Below, one piece after another: positions 1 through 7,444 of a stretch of 56,751 nucleotides of DNA. Origin of the DNA: a virus; the IMG/VR virus record IMGVR_UViG_3300028384_000458, positions 1-56,751 of that record; one strand, 5' to 3'. The notes beneath the pieces were generated by a model. That model made no database searches and was not told the DNA's origin. It saw only the letters and a program-made list of their open reading frames with translations. Made by a program: the position numbers and the translations under genes. Each line of letters opens with the position of its first letter. Position 1 is the first letter of the stretch.

Positions 1-428
1 AGTACAGCCATACTGAACTTGTTAAAGTCTGTGATGTCTGTAATCTTAATAGCATCTTCTGGCAACGGGACAGTGTTGAATGTAGGCAGTTCAGCAATAC
101 GTTCTTTTGCCTGTACGCCTTCATTCTCTCTCATCACTTCAAGTGCCACCTTGTTGATTATATCGTCAGGTGCTCCCATCCACTGGAGAAGTTTACGCAA
201 CTTGTGTGAGAAGTTTCTGCCCGGTTGCCAGCTTGCTTTGTAGCCGCAGTTAAAGCAGTGATAGCTAATGCCTCCATCTGGATTAGCAATCAAGCCACCA
301 CGGCCGCGAGTGTCTGCACTGTGTCCATTGTGATGGCAACACTGTGCGTTAAAGGATAGCCAACCACTAGGAGTTTGTTTCCTCTTAGCCGGCAAGTATG
401 TCAGAACTGTATCGCTTACTACACTCAT
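1..428 (-). CDS. 61: DNA primase, T4 gp61-like (N-terminal part, cut by left edge)
   Basis: Primase synthesises RNA primers at the phage fork together with the gp41 helicase. Only the first ~142 residues are in the window; the gene runs off the left end. Residues 30-61 form a zinc-binding primase module: a CCHH cluster at 30-33, H36, then a CFNCGYK segment whose cysteines are 58 and 61. This matches the zinc domain of marine T4-like gp61 proteins. The ATG at 428 is chosen because a consensus sigma70 promoter (435-463) ends exactly six bases before it, and no Shine-Dalgarno precedes it, so the mRNA may be leaderless. The palm (TOPRIM) part cannot be seen. Confidence 0.8.
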   Translation of the reverse strand, partial: MSVVSDTVLTYLPAKRKQTPSGWLSFNAQCCHHNGHSADTRGRGGLIANPDGGISYHCFNCGYKASWQPGRNFSHKLRKLLQWMGAPDDIINKVALEVMRENEGVQAKERIAELPTFNTVPLPEDAIKITDITDFNKFSMAV

Positions 429-434
429 ACTATT

Positions 435-463
435 ATTATAGCGTCAGTGTATAGTAATGTCAA
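435..463 (-). promoter_or_regulatory. sigma70-type early promoter of primase
   Basis: On the minus strand TTGACA (458-463), a 17-base spacer and TATAAT (435-440) give a perfect consensus. Six bases (AATAGT) separate the -10 hexamer from the primase ATG, so a normal start site would be the A of the ATG. The spacer carries ATACACTG, an octamer shared with the gp32 and 52055 promoters. Confidence 0.85.
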
Positions 464-1101
464 TCAGTTTCGGACAAGAACTTTAGAAATTTTATTTGCT
501 GGATCTGCTGTTGATTTAAAGCGCAAATGACTGTATACACCGTTAAAGTTTACAGGTTTAGGTTCTGTTTCACTGCCTGTAAATGTTACAGTAGCAACAT
601 CTGCCCAACTAGTAGTTCCGGTTACTTGGTTGTCTAGTGTGGCTTGTACAACTACGTCACCTGTGTAGCTGTCAGTGTATATAACTGCTGTATGCAATGC
701 TTCGTTACCGTTAATGCCGGGCTCTGCATCAAGTGTTTCGGAAATCCAATAACTGTCGTCTTCTGTCACTTCTGTAAAGATTGAAACACTGTATGTTTCA
801 CGAGGCCCTGGATATTGACAAGTGTCAACATAGATAGTTCCACATCCGCCAAAGTGTGCATTGGTATATGTAATAACATTGTTACTGTTAGAATCTACAA
901 GATATATACTATAACTTAAATATTGACTTTTTACTTTTACTTTTGATCAGCATTAACCAGTTTAAAGTCTAATACGTTGTCAATGCCTGTAAATACTTTT
1001 AGTTGTCTTGTGTACACTGGTCTATACTCCGTAAGAAACCCTGCTTCATTAGCAATAACCGTGGTTTTGTTTTTGACTAAATATCTGGGTATAAGTTGCA
1101 T
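464..1101 (-). pseudogene. Virion structural protein with a one-base frameshift near 940
   Basis: The gene reads as two overlapping frames. The first (1101 to 937, starting MQLIPRYLVKNKTTVIANEAG) ends LVNADQK followed by TAA. The next frame opens at that point, has no usable ATG, and continues to 464 with a C-terminus rich in aromatic and acidic beta-type sequence. The first ~55 residues resemble, from memory, the start of a common marine T4-like virion protein whose homologues do not stop after NADQK. Adding one A to the AAAA run at about 940-943 fuses the frames into a protein of ~212 residues. It could be a natural mutation, a sequencing or assembly indel in an A-rich run, or less likely a programmed -1 shift. 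The start at 1101 sits four bases after GATAAATA (1106-1113). Confidence 0.65.
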
Positions 1102-1105
1102 AATG

Positions 1106-1113
1106 TATTTATC
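1106..1113 (-). promoter_or_regulatory. T4-type late promoter (GATAAATA)
   Basis: GATAAATA on the minus strand, four bases before the ATG at 1101, one mismatch from the T4 late consensus TATAAATA. It lies between divergently read genes, and its plus-strand side (CGGATAAGAATG) is a weaker mirror image. Confidence 0.6.
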
Positions 1114-1121
1114 GGATAAGA

Positions 1122-1493
1122 ATGTTAACAAAAGATATAGAAGAAAATTTTCCTTTCATTAGTGTCGTGCAGTATGGCGGACAAGAATATGTAGGCATCA
1201 TTGCGAATCAAGATCAATGGGTAACGTCAATGTACATTTACACTAATCTTAAATCTACACTAGAGAAAAAAGCATTTCTCGAACTAGGAGAAGCTTGGTG
1301 GTGGGAATCAAACAGACTGATACCTATTAATATTTTCTTAGGAAAAGAGATGTTGCCTTTTAAATATAGTTTAATCACTATGAACTCAAAAGATGTTAAA
1401 GTTACAATTGGTCCTTGTACTAATATTAACAACTTATCAATTAAAAGAGTTAAACGTAAAAATGTTCAACTAGTTAAAAAATCTAAGAAGTAA
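1122..1493 (+). CDS. Conserved phage protein of unknown function (123 aa)
   Basis: The product opens MLTKDIEENFPFISVVQYGGQEYVG and has a central WWWESNRLIPINIF segment and a lysine/arginine-rich tail (KRVKRKN, then KKSKK). I recognise this as a family of marine T4-like phages but know no assigned role. It is read divergently from the frameshifted virion gene and overlaps the end of the mini DnaE-like gene by 11 bases. A possible weak promoter (TTGTTT-N17-TATAAG) lies ~25 bases upstream. No signal peptide or membrane segment is visible. Confidence 0.7.
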   Translation: MLTKDIEENFPFISVVQYGGQEYVGIIANQDQWVTSMYIYTNLKSTLEKKAFLELGEAWWWESNRLIPINIFLGKEMLPFKYSLITMNSKDVKVTIGPCTNINNLSIKRVKRKNVQLVKKSKK

Positions 1494-2043
1494 TATTTTC
1501 ACACAACAAATTCATATGTACTACAACGGCCATTGCATAACTTATTGCGTGGGCTTTTTTAAAGTAGTACTCATCATTCGTCGGTTTCGTCCAAACTTCT
1601 TTCATCACCGTATCCCAGCTTTCTCCAATTAGATGTCTCTTCGCTGGTCGAATCATAGCTAGGACGGCAGCTAATTGTTCCACGGAAGTAGGGCAAGTCT
1701 TCTTCAGTATTTCCGTATGCCCGTTTAAATGAAATAGTTGATCCACAAATTCTTCGTGTTGTAAAAGTTCCCATACAGGTTCTTTCTCCATAAGTTGTAC
1801 TAAGTGTTTATCGTTTTTTACATCTTTATAAATGCTTACATTTAGAAAGTCTAATTTAAAGTAGCCTCTATCTTCAGCAGTTTTATAATCAATAGTTGAA
1901 TGATTGTCTACAGGGTTATGAGGAATCTCAGTAACGTAGACACCTGTGTTATGTTTCTTCTCGTTATTTATAACAGCAACACGATGCGGTATCTTTGACA
2001 ATACTATGTCTCTATCTGCAAAGTCTATATCAATATCTGGCAT
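1483..2043 (-). CDS. Mini C-family polymerase (DnaE alpha)-like protein, 186 aa
   Basis: The N-terminus reads PDIDIDFADRD, which matches the catalytic-aspartate loop of bacterial DNA polymerase III alpha (PDIDxDF). The C-terminus reads KAHAISYAMAVVVHMN, matching the later DnaE segment around HAxxYA. The >1000-residue remainder of DnaE (PHP domain, fingers, beta-binding and tau-binding regions) is absent. The two ends of a polymerase core are therefore joined by a short linker. It is the last gene of the early operon and begins TAATG with the nucleotidyltransferase. Full polymerase activity is doubtful; a decoy or regulator of host Pol III is a speculative alternative. Confidence 0.65.
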   Translation of the reverse strand: MPDIDIDFADRDIVLSKIPHRVAVINNEKKHNTGVYVTEIPHNPVDNHSTIDYKTAEDRGYFKLDFLNVSIYKDVKNDKHLVQLMEKEPVWELLQHEEFVDQLFHLNGHTEILKKTCPTSVEQLAAVLAMIRPAKRHLIGESWDTVMKEVWTKPTNDEYYFKKAHAISYAMAVVVHMNLLCENITS

Positions 2044-2453
2044 TAAAGTTTGCCTTCTTCTCTCATTTTAGCACGAATCTTTGTAGCACTAATATCGTGA
2101 ATTTCTTCACCTAGATCGTGTTGTGTAAAAGTATACCCAACGCCCCGACCATAACTAATGTCTACAATGTTTGGTACTTGCATTATAACATATTCTACAC
2201 CATATGTCACGCCGTGTGCAGCTAACCCGTCTTTGATGTTTTGAACAACTTGTTCATATTCGAACGGGTTATCATCTTGTTTAGCAGTGCGCCCAGCACC
2301 TGCATCTTCTCCGACAATGCCACCTACATCGCGGATCATAATACATACTTGGCCTGTTTCTTTCAGCGCCTTTCTAAATAGTGCTGTGTGTCCGTCGTGC
2401 CACGGTTGCCAACGTCCTAACATTTGTGTTGTCGGCTTTTTAGGATCAAACAT
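2043..2453 (-). CDS. Nucleotidyltransferase, HxGH/ISATKIR type (136 aa)
   Basis: The fold signature of small adenylyl/cytidylyltransferases is clear: GRWQPWHDGHTALF near residues 13-26 supplies the HxGH nucleotide-binding motif, and HDISATKIRAKM near the C-terminus supplies the second ISSTxIR-like motif. NMN adenylyltransferase-type proteins look like this, but so do several alcohol-phosphate nucleotidyltransferases, and the substrate cannot be read from sequence. It overlaps the DUF2061 gene by eight bases and follows the APS-kinase-like gene, suggesting a shared cassette. Confidence 0.75.
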   Translation of the reverse strand: MFDPKKPTTQMLGRWQPWHDGHTALFRKALKETGQVCIMIRDVGGIVGEDAGAGRTAKQDDNPFEYEQVVQNIKDGLAAHGVTYGVEYVIMQVPNIVDISYGRGVGYTFTQHDLGEEIHDISATKIRAKMREEGKL

Positions 2454-2664
2454 CTTTTACTCCATACTTGATGTGTTTATACCATACACGCTCGTGAGCA
2501 TAGTATAATACAAATTTAATAATTAAATCTGCAACAAAGACAGCCCCTACTGCCTTTGGAGGCAAGCCAAATGCAAAAGCAATTACTGCTGTTGTAATAC
2601 TTGCAATAATGCGCCAAGTAACTGCTTTTGCCAAGTGACGTTTAGCATCAACTTTCGTTTCCAT
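2446..2664 (-). CDS. DUF2061-like small membrane protein (72 aa)
   Basis: Two hydrophobic segments (roughly residues 15-35 and 38-58) are joined by a short turn, and the protein ends with the YYAHERVWYKHIKYG signature typical of DUF2061. A basic AKAVTWRIIAS stretch precedes the first segment. The ATG at 2664 is preferred over an upstream one at 2688 because it leaves a 17-base overlap with the APS-kinase-like gene and starts at a typical METK. DUF2061 proteins often sit next to sulfate-activation genes, as here; the biochemical role is unknown. Confidence 0.75.
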   Translation of the reverse strand: METKVDAKRHLAKAVTWRIIASITTAVIAFAFGLPPKAVGAVFVADLIIKFVLYYAHERVWYKHIKYGVKDV

Positions 2665-3085
2665 AATCTGCCATATATTTAGATACAATTTTAACTAGTT
2701 GTTCGTGCGTATCATCAAACCACTTCGATACGTGATAGTCGTATTGTCCTTTGTCCAAAGGAACATACATTGCATTAGTATCTTCAAACCTGCCTTCTTT
2801 GATAGTGTCCATCCATACCACATAGTCAGCACCAAACTCGTCACGTGCTTGCGGTGTGGGTGCAACAAAGTCTGCAACAGCAATCTTTCCTGCTTTAACT
2901 ACACCGTCTGCTAGATGACGCATACGTTGTGCCTGTCTAATACGTCCTTCTGGTGTAAAGTCCCAGTCATCGTATTCTTTTCTTACTGCGTCTGCATTAA
3001 GATGTACTGCACCAATTAACTGAGCAAATGGAGCAGCTAGAGTAGTTTTACCACTGCCAGGTAAACCACATATTAATATTTTCAT
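2648..3085 (-). CDS. cysC: Adenylylsulfate (APS) kinase-like P-loop kinase
   Basis: APS kinase phosphorylates APS to PAPS, the sulfuryl donor of sulfotransferases. The P-loop is GLPGSGKTTLA (residues 7-17). An ADAVR segment replaces the usual DGDNVR, and VADFVAPTPQAR matches the family FVSPyRexR segment. At 145 residues it is shorter than bacterial CysC (~200). Two sulfotransferase genes in the same window (11882 and 15895) make PAPS supply plausible. A related small-molecule kinase cannot be excluded because the substrate residues differ. It starts ATGA-overlapped with the zinc-protein stop. Confidence 0.7.
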   Translation of the reverse strand: MKILICGLPGSGKTTLAAPFAQLIGAVHLNADAVRKEYDDWDFTPEGRIRQAQRMRHLADGVVKAGKIAVADFVAPTPQARDEFGADYVVWMDTIKEGRFEDTNAMYVPLDKGQYDYHVSKWFDDTHEQLVKIVSKYMADYGNES

Positions 3086-3828
3086 AAATTTGATTCCTTT
3101 GCAACATCTTTTACTAATTGTACATCATTAGGTAACTTTCTAAAACGCATTGCCCAATGCTCTGGATTAATAACATGATAAACCATTTCTAATTGTTCAT
3201 CGTTAAATTTACTTAGCATTTCTTTGCCGCTCTTACAATTTAATAACAACCAAGGTGAAATCTTTCCGTCTTTAATATGCCATACTGCTCTATTTAAACT
3301 TATATGATGAAAGTAGTGTGTCCAAGGTGCGGGTTCATTTTCGCTTGCCCATTCTAGCATAGTTTGTACACTGCGCTCTAATGCTGTTGTTACATCTTCT
3401 TTAAGAATATATTCTAATACATACTTTTCATATAGCTCGTCACGTGCCCAGTGATCTAACTTTACGCCGCTCTTTACAACCCAGTCTATATACTTTTCAG
3501 GGTATAAAGGCTTAACATTATTAAGAAAACTGCCAAACTTGACAAAAGCATTATAGTATTGACTATTGACAAAGTCCGCATATGTTTTTTCTTTCTTAGC
3601 ACCCGCACTGAGTTTGTAAAATCGTTGAAAGGCATATAATCCTAACCTCACTCGTTTTTCATCTTTCTGCAACCAACGTCTTTTCTTTTCGCACATATGC
3701 GCAGCAAGAGTTTTTTCTCGCATGTATCCGTTGCCGCAATACTCACACGTATAAGGTTTATCCAAAGGGCCACTCCACTTCTTTAGTGTGCCAATCTTCC
3801 AATGGGTAGAATCCTTTATCATTTTCAT
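3082..3828 (-). CDS. Conserved phage zinc-finger protein (~248 aa), function unknown
   Basis: Near the start (about residues 28-46) a YTCEYCGNGYMREKT segment followed by HMC gives a CxxC...HxC zinc site. A long helical body follows, with the blocks YADFVNSQYYNAFVKFG, YPEKYIDWV and ISPWLLLNC. I recognise it as widespread in marine T4-like phages but know no function. The start is uncertain: ATGs at 3828 and 3822, or a TTG at 3864, all overlap the SGNH-like gene; 3828 is used here. The finger suggests nucleic-acid or protein binding. Confidence 0.7.
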   Translation of the reverse strand: MKMIKDSTHWKIGTLKKWSGPLDKPYTCEYCGNGYMREKTLAAHMCEKKRRWLQKDEKRVRLGLYAFQRFYKLSAGAKKEKTYADFVNSQYYNAFVKFGSFLNNVKPLYPEKYIDWVVKSGVKLDHWARDELYEKYVLEYILKEDVTTALERSVQTMLEWASENEPAPWTHYFHHISLNRAVWHIKDGKISPWLLLNCKSGKEMLSKFNDEQLEMVYHVINPEHWAMRFRKLPNDVQLVKDVAKESNL

Positions 3829-4573
3829 ATAATCTATTTTGCCAGTGTCTTGCATAATCTTCAATACTGTTGTCTAATGTTATGCCAACGTGCGGCACAA
3901 TAATGTTTTTTAGATAATCATAATGTTCTAACGGTAAAGGATGATCTTCTATGATGTTAGTATGTGGTGCCATTTCGTTTCTGTACCGAGGCCTAGATTT
4001 ATCTTTACCTACGCCTTCATACCAGCAATAGTTCATAATACTTTCAAAATCACCTTTGATCCAAGGTTGGTACATATTAAGAATATTAGACTCGTTGTAC
4101 ATAGAAAGTAGTAGTTCGTCTTTATACGGATCGCTCATATGTGTAAAGTACACTTTAGCTCCGGTTGCCTTTAGCCCTTCAACTGTACTAGTTATTAATG
4201 CTGAATCTCTCATCAAGTAATGCATTAAGTCGTGTGTGTCAACTTCTGATGTATAAGTGTAGTTGTATAGCGTAAACGGATATTGTGTACGAGTATTAAA
4301 AATATTTCCCGGGCAGTGCCAACCTCCTCTTGTATGATAACGATCTTCTCTAAAGAAGTTTGACCAGCTAATAATTATAATGTCGTCTTTATTATATTGA
4401 TATCTTGCATGAACATCCCACACACGAGATGCTATAGTTAAATTACCACTACCTGTCCTGCCACAGTTAAATCCTTCAATACCTTCGTGTGAAAAACTTT
4501 CTATCAACATATCTGCCCATGTAGGATATTGATAGTTTACATGACTACACCCAAATGCAAAAAATCTTTTCAA
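3758..4573 (-). CDS. SGNH-hydrolase-like protein, copy 1
   Basis: The N-terminus FFAFGCSHVNYQYPTWAD places a serine where SGNH/GDSL enzymes have their nucleophile, GRTGSGN resembles block II, and EDHPLPLEHYDYL resembles the block V histidine region. It is clearly paralogous to the protein at 43319-44197: both share the FGCS start, WSNxFREDRYH, a GGWHCPG or NGWYCPG segment, MRDxALITST and HPLPLEH. Esterase activity on a glycan acyl group would fit the surrounding sugar genes but is inference. The start is TTG at 4573, overlapping the upstream stop (TTGA). Confidence 0.6.
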   Translation of the reverse strand: MKRFFAFGCSHVNYQYPTWADMLIESFSHEGIEGFNCGRTGSGNLTIASRVWDVHARYQYNKDDIIIISWSNFFREDRYHTRGGWHCPGNIFNTRTQYPFTLYNYTYTSEVDTHDLMHYLMRDSALITSTVEGLKATGAKVYFTHMSDPYKDELLLSMYNESNILNMYQPWIKGDFESIMNYCWYEGVGKDKSRPRYRNEMAPHTNIIEDHPLPLEHYDYLKNIIVPHVGITLDNSIEDYARHWQNRLYENDKGFYPLEDWHTKEVEWPFG

Positions 4574-5031
4574 AGTTTTATCCCCTCAATTCCGTGTTCT
4601 TCTGCAAGTGCCTTCAGTTCTTTTTTAGTGCTAATAGATGCTAATAGTTCTAGTTCATCTTGCTTCATATTTGGATATATTTTTTCTAGCAACTTAACAC
4701 CTTTGCTGTTATCTGCTTTTTTCTTTTTAAAGCCAATCCAATTATGATTTCTAATACTGCTATTTGCATTGTGTGTCGAGCATAGCAACTGCCATTGTAG
4801 CTTAGGATGTCTAGTACCTAGTTCATTCCAGTTTCTATTATAGATCTGATTGGTTATTACAACAGCAAGTTCTTGTGCTTCTCTAGAACCAGACACTGAA
4901 CTTGCATATCGGTTTAGCAGCCAAAAGTTTACACATTTCTTCTGTTCGTCTGTAAGTTCGTCCCAAACGGATTTAGCATTACTATCAATACATGCTAGTA
5001 CGTCTTTTACTGGAAATGCATTGTATGCCAT
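4570..5031 (-). CDS. Conserved T4-like protein, possible clamp-loader small subunit (gp62-like)
   Basis: The product (153 aa) opens MAYNAFPVKDVLACIDSNAK and contains LLNRYASSVSG, HPKLQWQLLC and HNWIGFKKKK. Its C-terminal segment, MKQDELELLASISTKKEL, resembles the end of T4 gp62 (187 aa), which pairs with gp44 to load the gp45 clamp. The family is common in marine T4-like phages. The gp62 assignment is tentative because the middle is divergent and gp44/gp45 are not in the window. It overlaps kdsB by 25 bases. Confidence 0.5.
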   Translation of the reverse strand: MAYNAFPVKDVLACIDSNAKSVWDELTDEQKKCVNFWLLNRYASSVSGSREAQELAVVITNQIYNRNWNELGTRHPKLQWQLLCSTHNANSSIRNHNWIGFKKKKADNSKGVKLLEKIYPNMKQDELELLASISTKKELKALAEEHGIEGIKL

Positions 5032-5702
5032 GCGTCTACGTCCTCCGGCGAATTTATTTCTATACCATTAAAGTATACACTCTGTGTGCCTATTGTGCAA
5101 CCGTTTTTGAGCCATCGCAACTGTTCTAGTTGTTCAATATCTTCTTCTGCTGTACGTTCTAGTGTTCTGTATCCTACAAGTTTATGTCCCCAATAACCAT
5201 ATATACCTAGGTGATGTTTACCATACTTGGTAAGTCCTCTGCCACACCATAACACTTTACCGTTGCCTTCAATTAGTTTAACAGTGTCAGGGTTCTCTCT
5301 AAGTTTAGGATCCATCTCTGTATGTGCAGTAGTAATGTCATATTGGTTAAGATTATAATATACGTACTTAATAATATCTGTAGTAATATCAGGCATATCG
5401 CCTTGCACATTAATAAATTTAGTGTACTGTTCTGCACGTTTAGTTTGTGCAAAGGCAGCACATCGTTCAGTACCGTTTAGGTAGTCGCCATCGTCTACCC
5501 AAACCTCATGCGGACTAAAACGTTCTGCAATTCGGTTGTCATCTGTAAGTACAACAACATCTGCATCGATTTCGTTTGCGGCTTTGCGGCACTTTTCAAA
5601 CACCATACGCACCATTGGAATGTTATGTAGCAGTGCTAATGGCTTACCTGGAAAGCGTGTACTTTCATACCTAGCGGGAATAACTATGACCGATGATTTC
5701 AC
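5007..5702 (-). CDS. kdsB: CMP-Kdo synthetase (3-deoxy-manno-octulosonate cytidylyltransferase)
   Basis: The enzyme activates Kdo with CTP to give CMP-Kdo for transfer to lipid A or capsule. The start VIVIPARYESTRFPGKPLA is the KdsB nucleotide-binding signature, followed by VVVLTDD, a GTERCA segment and VQGDMPDI (family: NvQGDEPli). The C-terminal half (LGIYGYWGHKL, LEQLRWL, INSPEDVDA) also matches the family. At 231 residues it is close to bacterial KdsB (~250). The GTG at 5702 is chosen because GAGGAGA lies six bases upstream; it overlaps kdsA. Confidence 0.85.
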   Translation of the reverse strand: MKSSVIVIPARYESTRFPGKPLALLHNIPMVRMVFEKCRKAANEIDADVVVLTDDNRIAERFSPHEVWVDDGDYLNGTERCAAFAQTKRAEQYTKFINVQGDMPDITTDIIKYVYYNLNQYDITTAHTEMDPKLRENPDTVKLIEGNGKVLWCGRGLTKYGKHHLGIYGYWGHKLVGYRTLERTAEEDIEQLEQLRWLKNGCTIGTQSVYFNGIEINSPEDVDAWHTMHFQ

Positions 5703-6432
5703 GTACAATCTCCTCAAAATTTTCTAGTTTAAGCATATTAGGACCATCGCTAGGAGCATTGTCCGGATCAGCGTGTACTTCTAGGAAGAAATTAGTAACA
5801 CCCAAAGCGGAGGCAGCACGAGCCAACCCAGGAACGTAAGTGCGATTCCCGCCGCTGCTACTTCCATTGCCACCTGGTTTCTGTACGCTGTGGGTAACGT
5901 CAAAGACCAAAGGACAATCATAGTTATCAAGCATATACTGCATACCAGTATAGTCCACAACCAAAGTGTTGTAACCAAAACTTGTACCTCTCTCTGTTAT
6001 CCAGACTTCTTTAGCGTCTGTACACTTACTTAGTATTCCTTGAACGTCCCAAGGTGCTAAGAACTGTCCTTTTTTGATATTTACAATACAATCTGTAGCA
6101 CAAGCTGCTTGTATTAAATCTGTTTGTCTACACAGGAAAGCAGGAATCTGTAGCACATCTACAATGTCTTTCAAGTATTGCACTTGATCAACTTCGTGAA
6201 TGTCTGTAAGTGTTTTTACAACCAGTTGTTCTTTAAGTTTTAAAATATCTTTTACAAACGGATGTAATCCTACACCTCGTTTGCTGCTTACACTTGTACG
6301 GTTAGCTTTGTCAAAACTTGCTTTAAAGTAATATTCAATGCCATATTTGTCGCATACACGCTTACACTCTGTAGCAATTTCTAAACTTTGTTCTAATGTC
6401 TCGTGTTGACACGGTCCTGCGATAATTTTCAT
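5671..6432 (-). CDS. kdsA: Kdo-8-phosphate synthase
   Basis: KdsA condenses arabinose-5-phosphate and phosphoenolpyruvate into Kdo-8-phosphate. Family signatures run through the protein: AGPCQHE at the start, FKASFDKANRTS (residues ~36-47), RGVG, KTLTDIHE, the FLCRQTDL segment, NIKKGQFLAPWD, VFDVTHSVQKPGG and EVHADPDNAPSDGPNML. Length (253) is close to bacterial KdsA (~280). All main catalytic blocks appear present, so it is probably active. It heads the CMP-Kdo pair; KdsD and KdsC, also needed for CMP-Kdo, are not seen in this window and may be supplied by the host. Confidence 0.92.
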   Translation of the reverse strand: MKIIAGPCQHETLEQSLEIATECKRVCDKYGIEYYFKASFDKANRTSVSSKRGVGLHPFVKDILKLKEQLVVKTLTDIHEVDQVQYLKDIVDVLQIPAFLCRQTDLIQAACATDCIVNIKKGQFLAPWDVQGILSKCTDAKEVWITERGTSFGYNTLVVDYTGMQYMLDNYDCPLVFDVTHSVQKPGGNGSSSGGNRTYVPGLARAASALGVTNFFLEVHADPDNAPSDGPNMLKLENFEEIVREIIGHSYSR

Positions 6433-6509
6433 TGGTCATCCTTTAGCATATAATACGTTGTTACTAACTTGTCCATTTGTTTTTTTAAAGTAGGATATTT
6501 TTCACACAT
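6429..6509 (-). CDS. Candidate tiny ORF upstream of kdsA (26 aa)
   Basis: In the cupin-kdsA gap a short frame ending at 6429 overlaps the kdsA ATG as ATGA, the coupling style used throughout this operon. From the ATG at 6509 it encodes 26 residues; the open frame extends further back through a CGEWNNLCDMC stretch with three cysteines but has only a TTG (6518) as an earlier start. It may be a translational-coupling leader or a degraded small zinc protein. Confidence 0.3.
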   Translation of the reverse strand: MCEKYPTLKKQMDKLVTTYYMLKDDQ

Positions 6510-6548
6510 GTCGCACAAGTTATTCCATTCCCCGCATAAATTAACGGT

Positions 6549-6923
6549 TCATTTGGTTTTAGATTTCCCAACTTGTGTACCTACTGTTCTTCTTACAATA
6601 TCGTCGTGATTAAATTCTGCCCAATATAGTTCAAATGCTACTCCATCTTCAATGCCTTCAAACTGATGAATCTTACCTGGCTTAACTTGCATAAAGTCAC
6701 CGGGCTCAAGAATAGTTTCATCTACTAAACCGTCTTGGTCTCCGTCTTGCCATACACGTACAAGCATTTTACCCGACTCTACAAAGAAACCATTCCACTT
6801 GTATTGATGCTCGTGTTCACTACATTTAAATCCGCCCTTGTATTCGATACGATGAAATTCTAGTACACCGTTTGCGTGGATCAACTCTGTCTGACCCCAA
6901 ATTTTTCCTGCTTTCATTGTCAT
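6549..6923 (-). CDS. Cupin-domain protein (124 aa)
   Basis: A single small beta-barrel cupin is indicated by FKCSEHEHQYKWNGFFVESGKMLVRV (metal-site HEHxxxxN-type start) and EPGDFMQVKPGKIHQFE (second motif with PGxxHxF). Cupins of this kind often bind sugars or act as sugar epimerase/isomerase relatives. It sits directly upstream of kdsA and kdsB. The substrate is unknown. The Shine-Dalgarno (GGGAAAGAAG) is weak, and a TATAAT-like box overlaps the end of the preceding gene. Confidence 0.7.
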   Translation of the reverse strand: MTMKAGKIWGQTELIHANGVLEFHRIEYKGGFKCSEHEHQYKWNGFFVESGKMLVRVWQDGDQDGLVDETILEPGDFMQVKPGKIHQFEGIEDGVAFELYWAEFNHDDIVRRTVGTQVGKSKTK

Positions 6924-6936
6924 TTCTTCTTTCCCA

Positions 6937-7443
6937 TTATAATAAATTTGTATAATCGATTACTTCACTTTGTCTGCTAATATCTTTGATAAAGTATGCA
7001 CACAAAGGTTTGTCGCCATCTTCAATTGGAACAGCTAATAGCTGACCGTTTTTTGTTTTAGGAAAATACCATTTAACATCATTATAAAAATTAGTTACTT
7101 TAATATCTGCAAAATCAAATTTATAACTAGATAGAGGGTTAAACAAAAATGCTTCAAACCCTCTATCGTTAATACTTGTTAAAGGCAATACTTCTAAGTC
7201 GTTTCCGCTATGACTGTCACCAACCGCAATATGCCAGTCTATTGGCATCATAATTTCTTTTCCGTTGATTTCTAAAACCATTGCCGGCGCACTAAAACTT
7301 TCTAAAAAGATTAAAGGAATAAAAAAGAAATCAGGTTCTTTTGCATCCGAATTGTCAAGTACGGCAAACTGAACTTCGTCCTCAAGTTCATCTGGCATGT
7401 TCGTTAAAGAAAACGATTTATTTTCTAATGTTAATATTTTCAT
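6937..7443 (-). CDS. Conserved T4-like phage protein of unknown function (168 aa)
   Basis: The highly conserved-looking blocks EVLPLTSINDRGFEAFLFNPLSS and YNDVKWYFPK, and the ending CAYFIKDISRQSEV, match a protein I recognise from marine T4-like phages next to UvsW. It starts immediately after the uvsW stop, so it is probably co-translated. No catalytic motif, signal peptide or membrane segment is visible; a predominantly beta protein is likely. The genomic pairing with uvsW hints at recombination or replication, but no function is known to me. Confidence 0.75.
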   Translation of the reverse strand: MKILTLENKSFSLTNMPDELEDEVQFAVLDNSDAKEPDFFFIPLIFLESFSAPAMVLEINGKEIMMPIDWHIAVGDSHSGNDLEVLPLTSINDRGFEAFLFNPLSSYKFDFADIKVTNFYNDVKWYFPKTKNGQLLAVPIEDGDKPLCAYFIKDISRQSEVIDYTNLL

Positions 7444-7444
7444 T

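Noticed and set aside
937-960. Programmed -1 frameshift site
   Set aside because: The A-rich stretch lacks a good X-XXY-YYZ heptamer at the needed phase and no clear stem-loop follows; an indel is simpler.
937-1131. Separate 64-aa gene
   Set aside because: Its sequence is the front of the virion protein that continues in the next frame; described as one frameshifted gene instead.
2043-2453. ATP sulfurylase completing sulfate activation
   Set aside because: Too short and has an HDGH site with ISATKIR rather than the longer ATP sulfurylase pattern.
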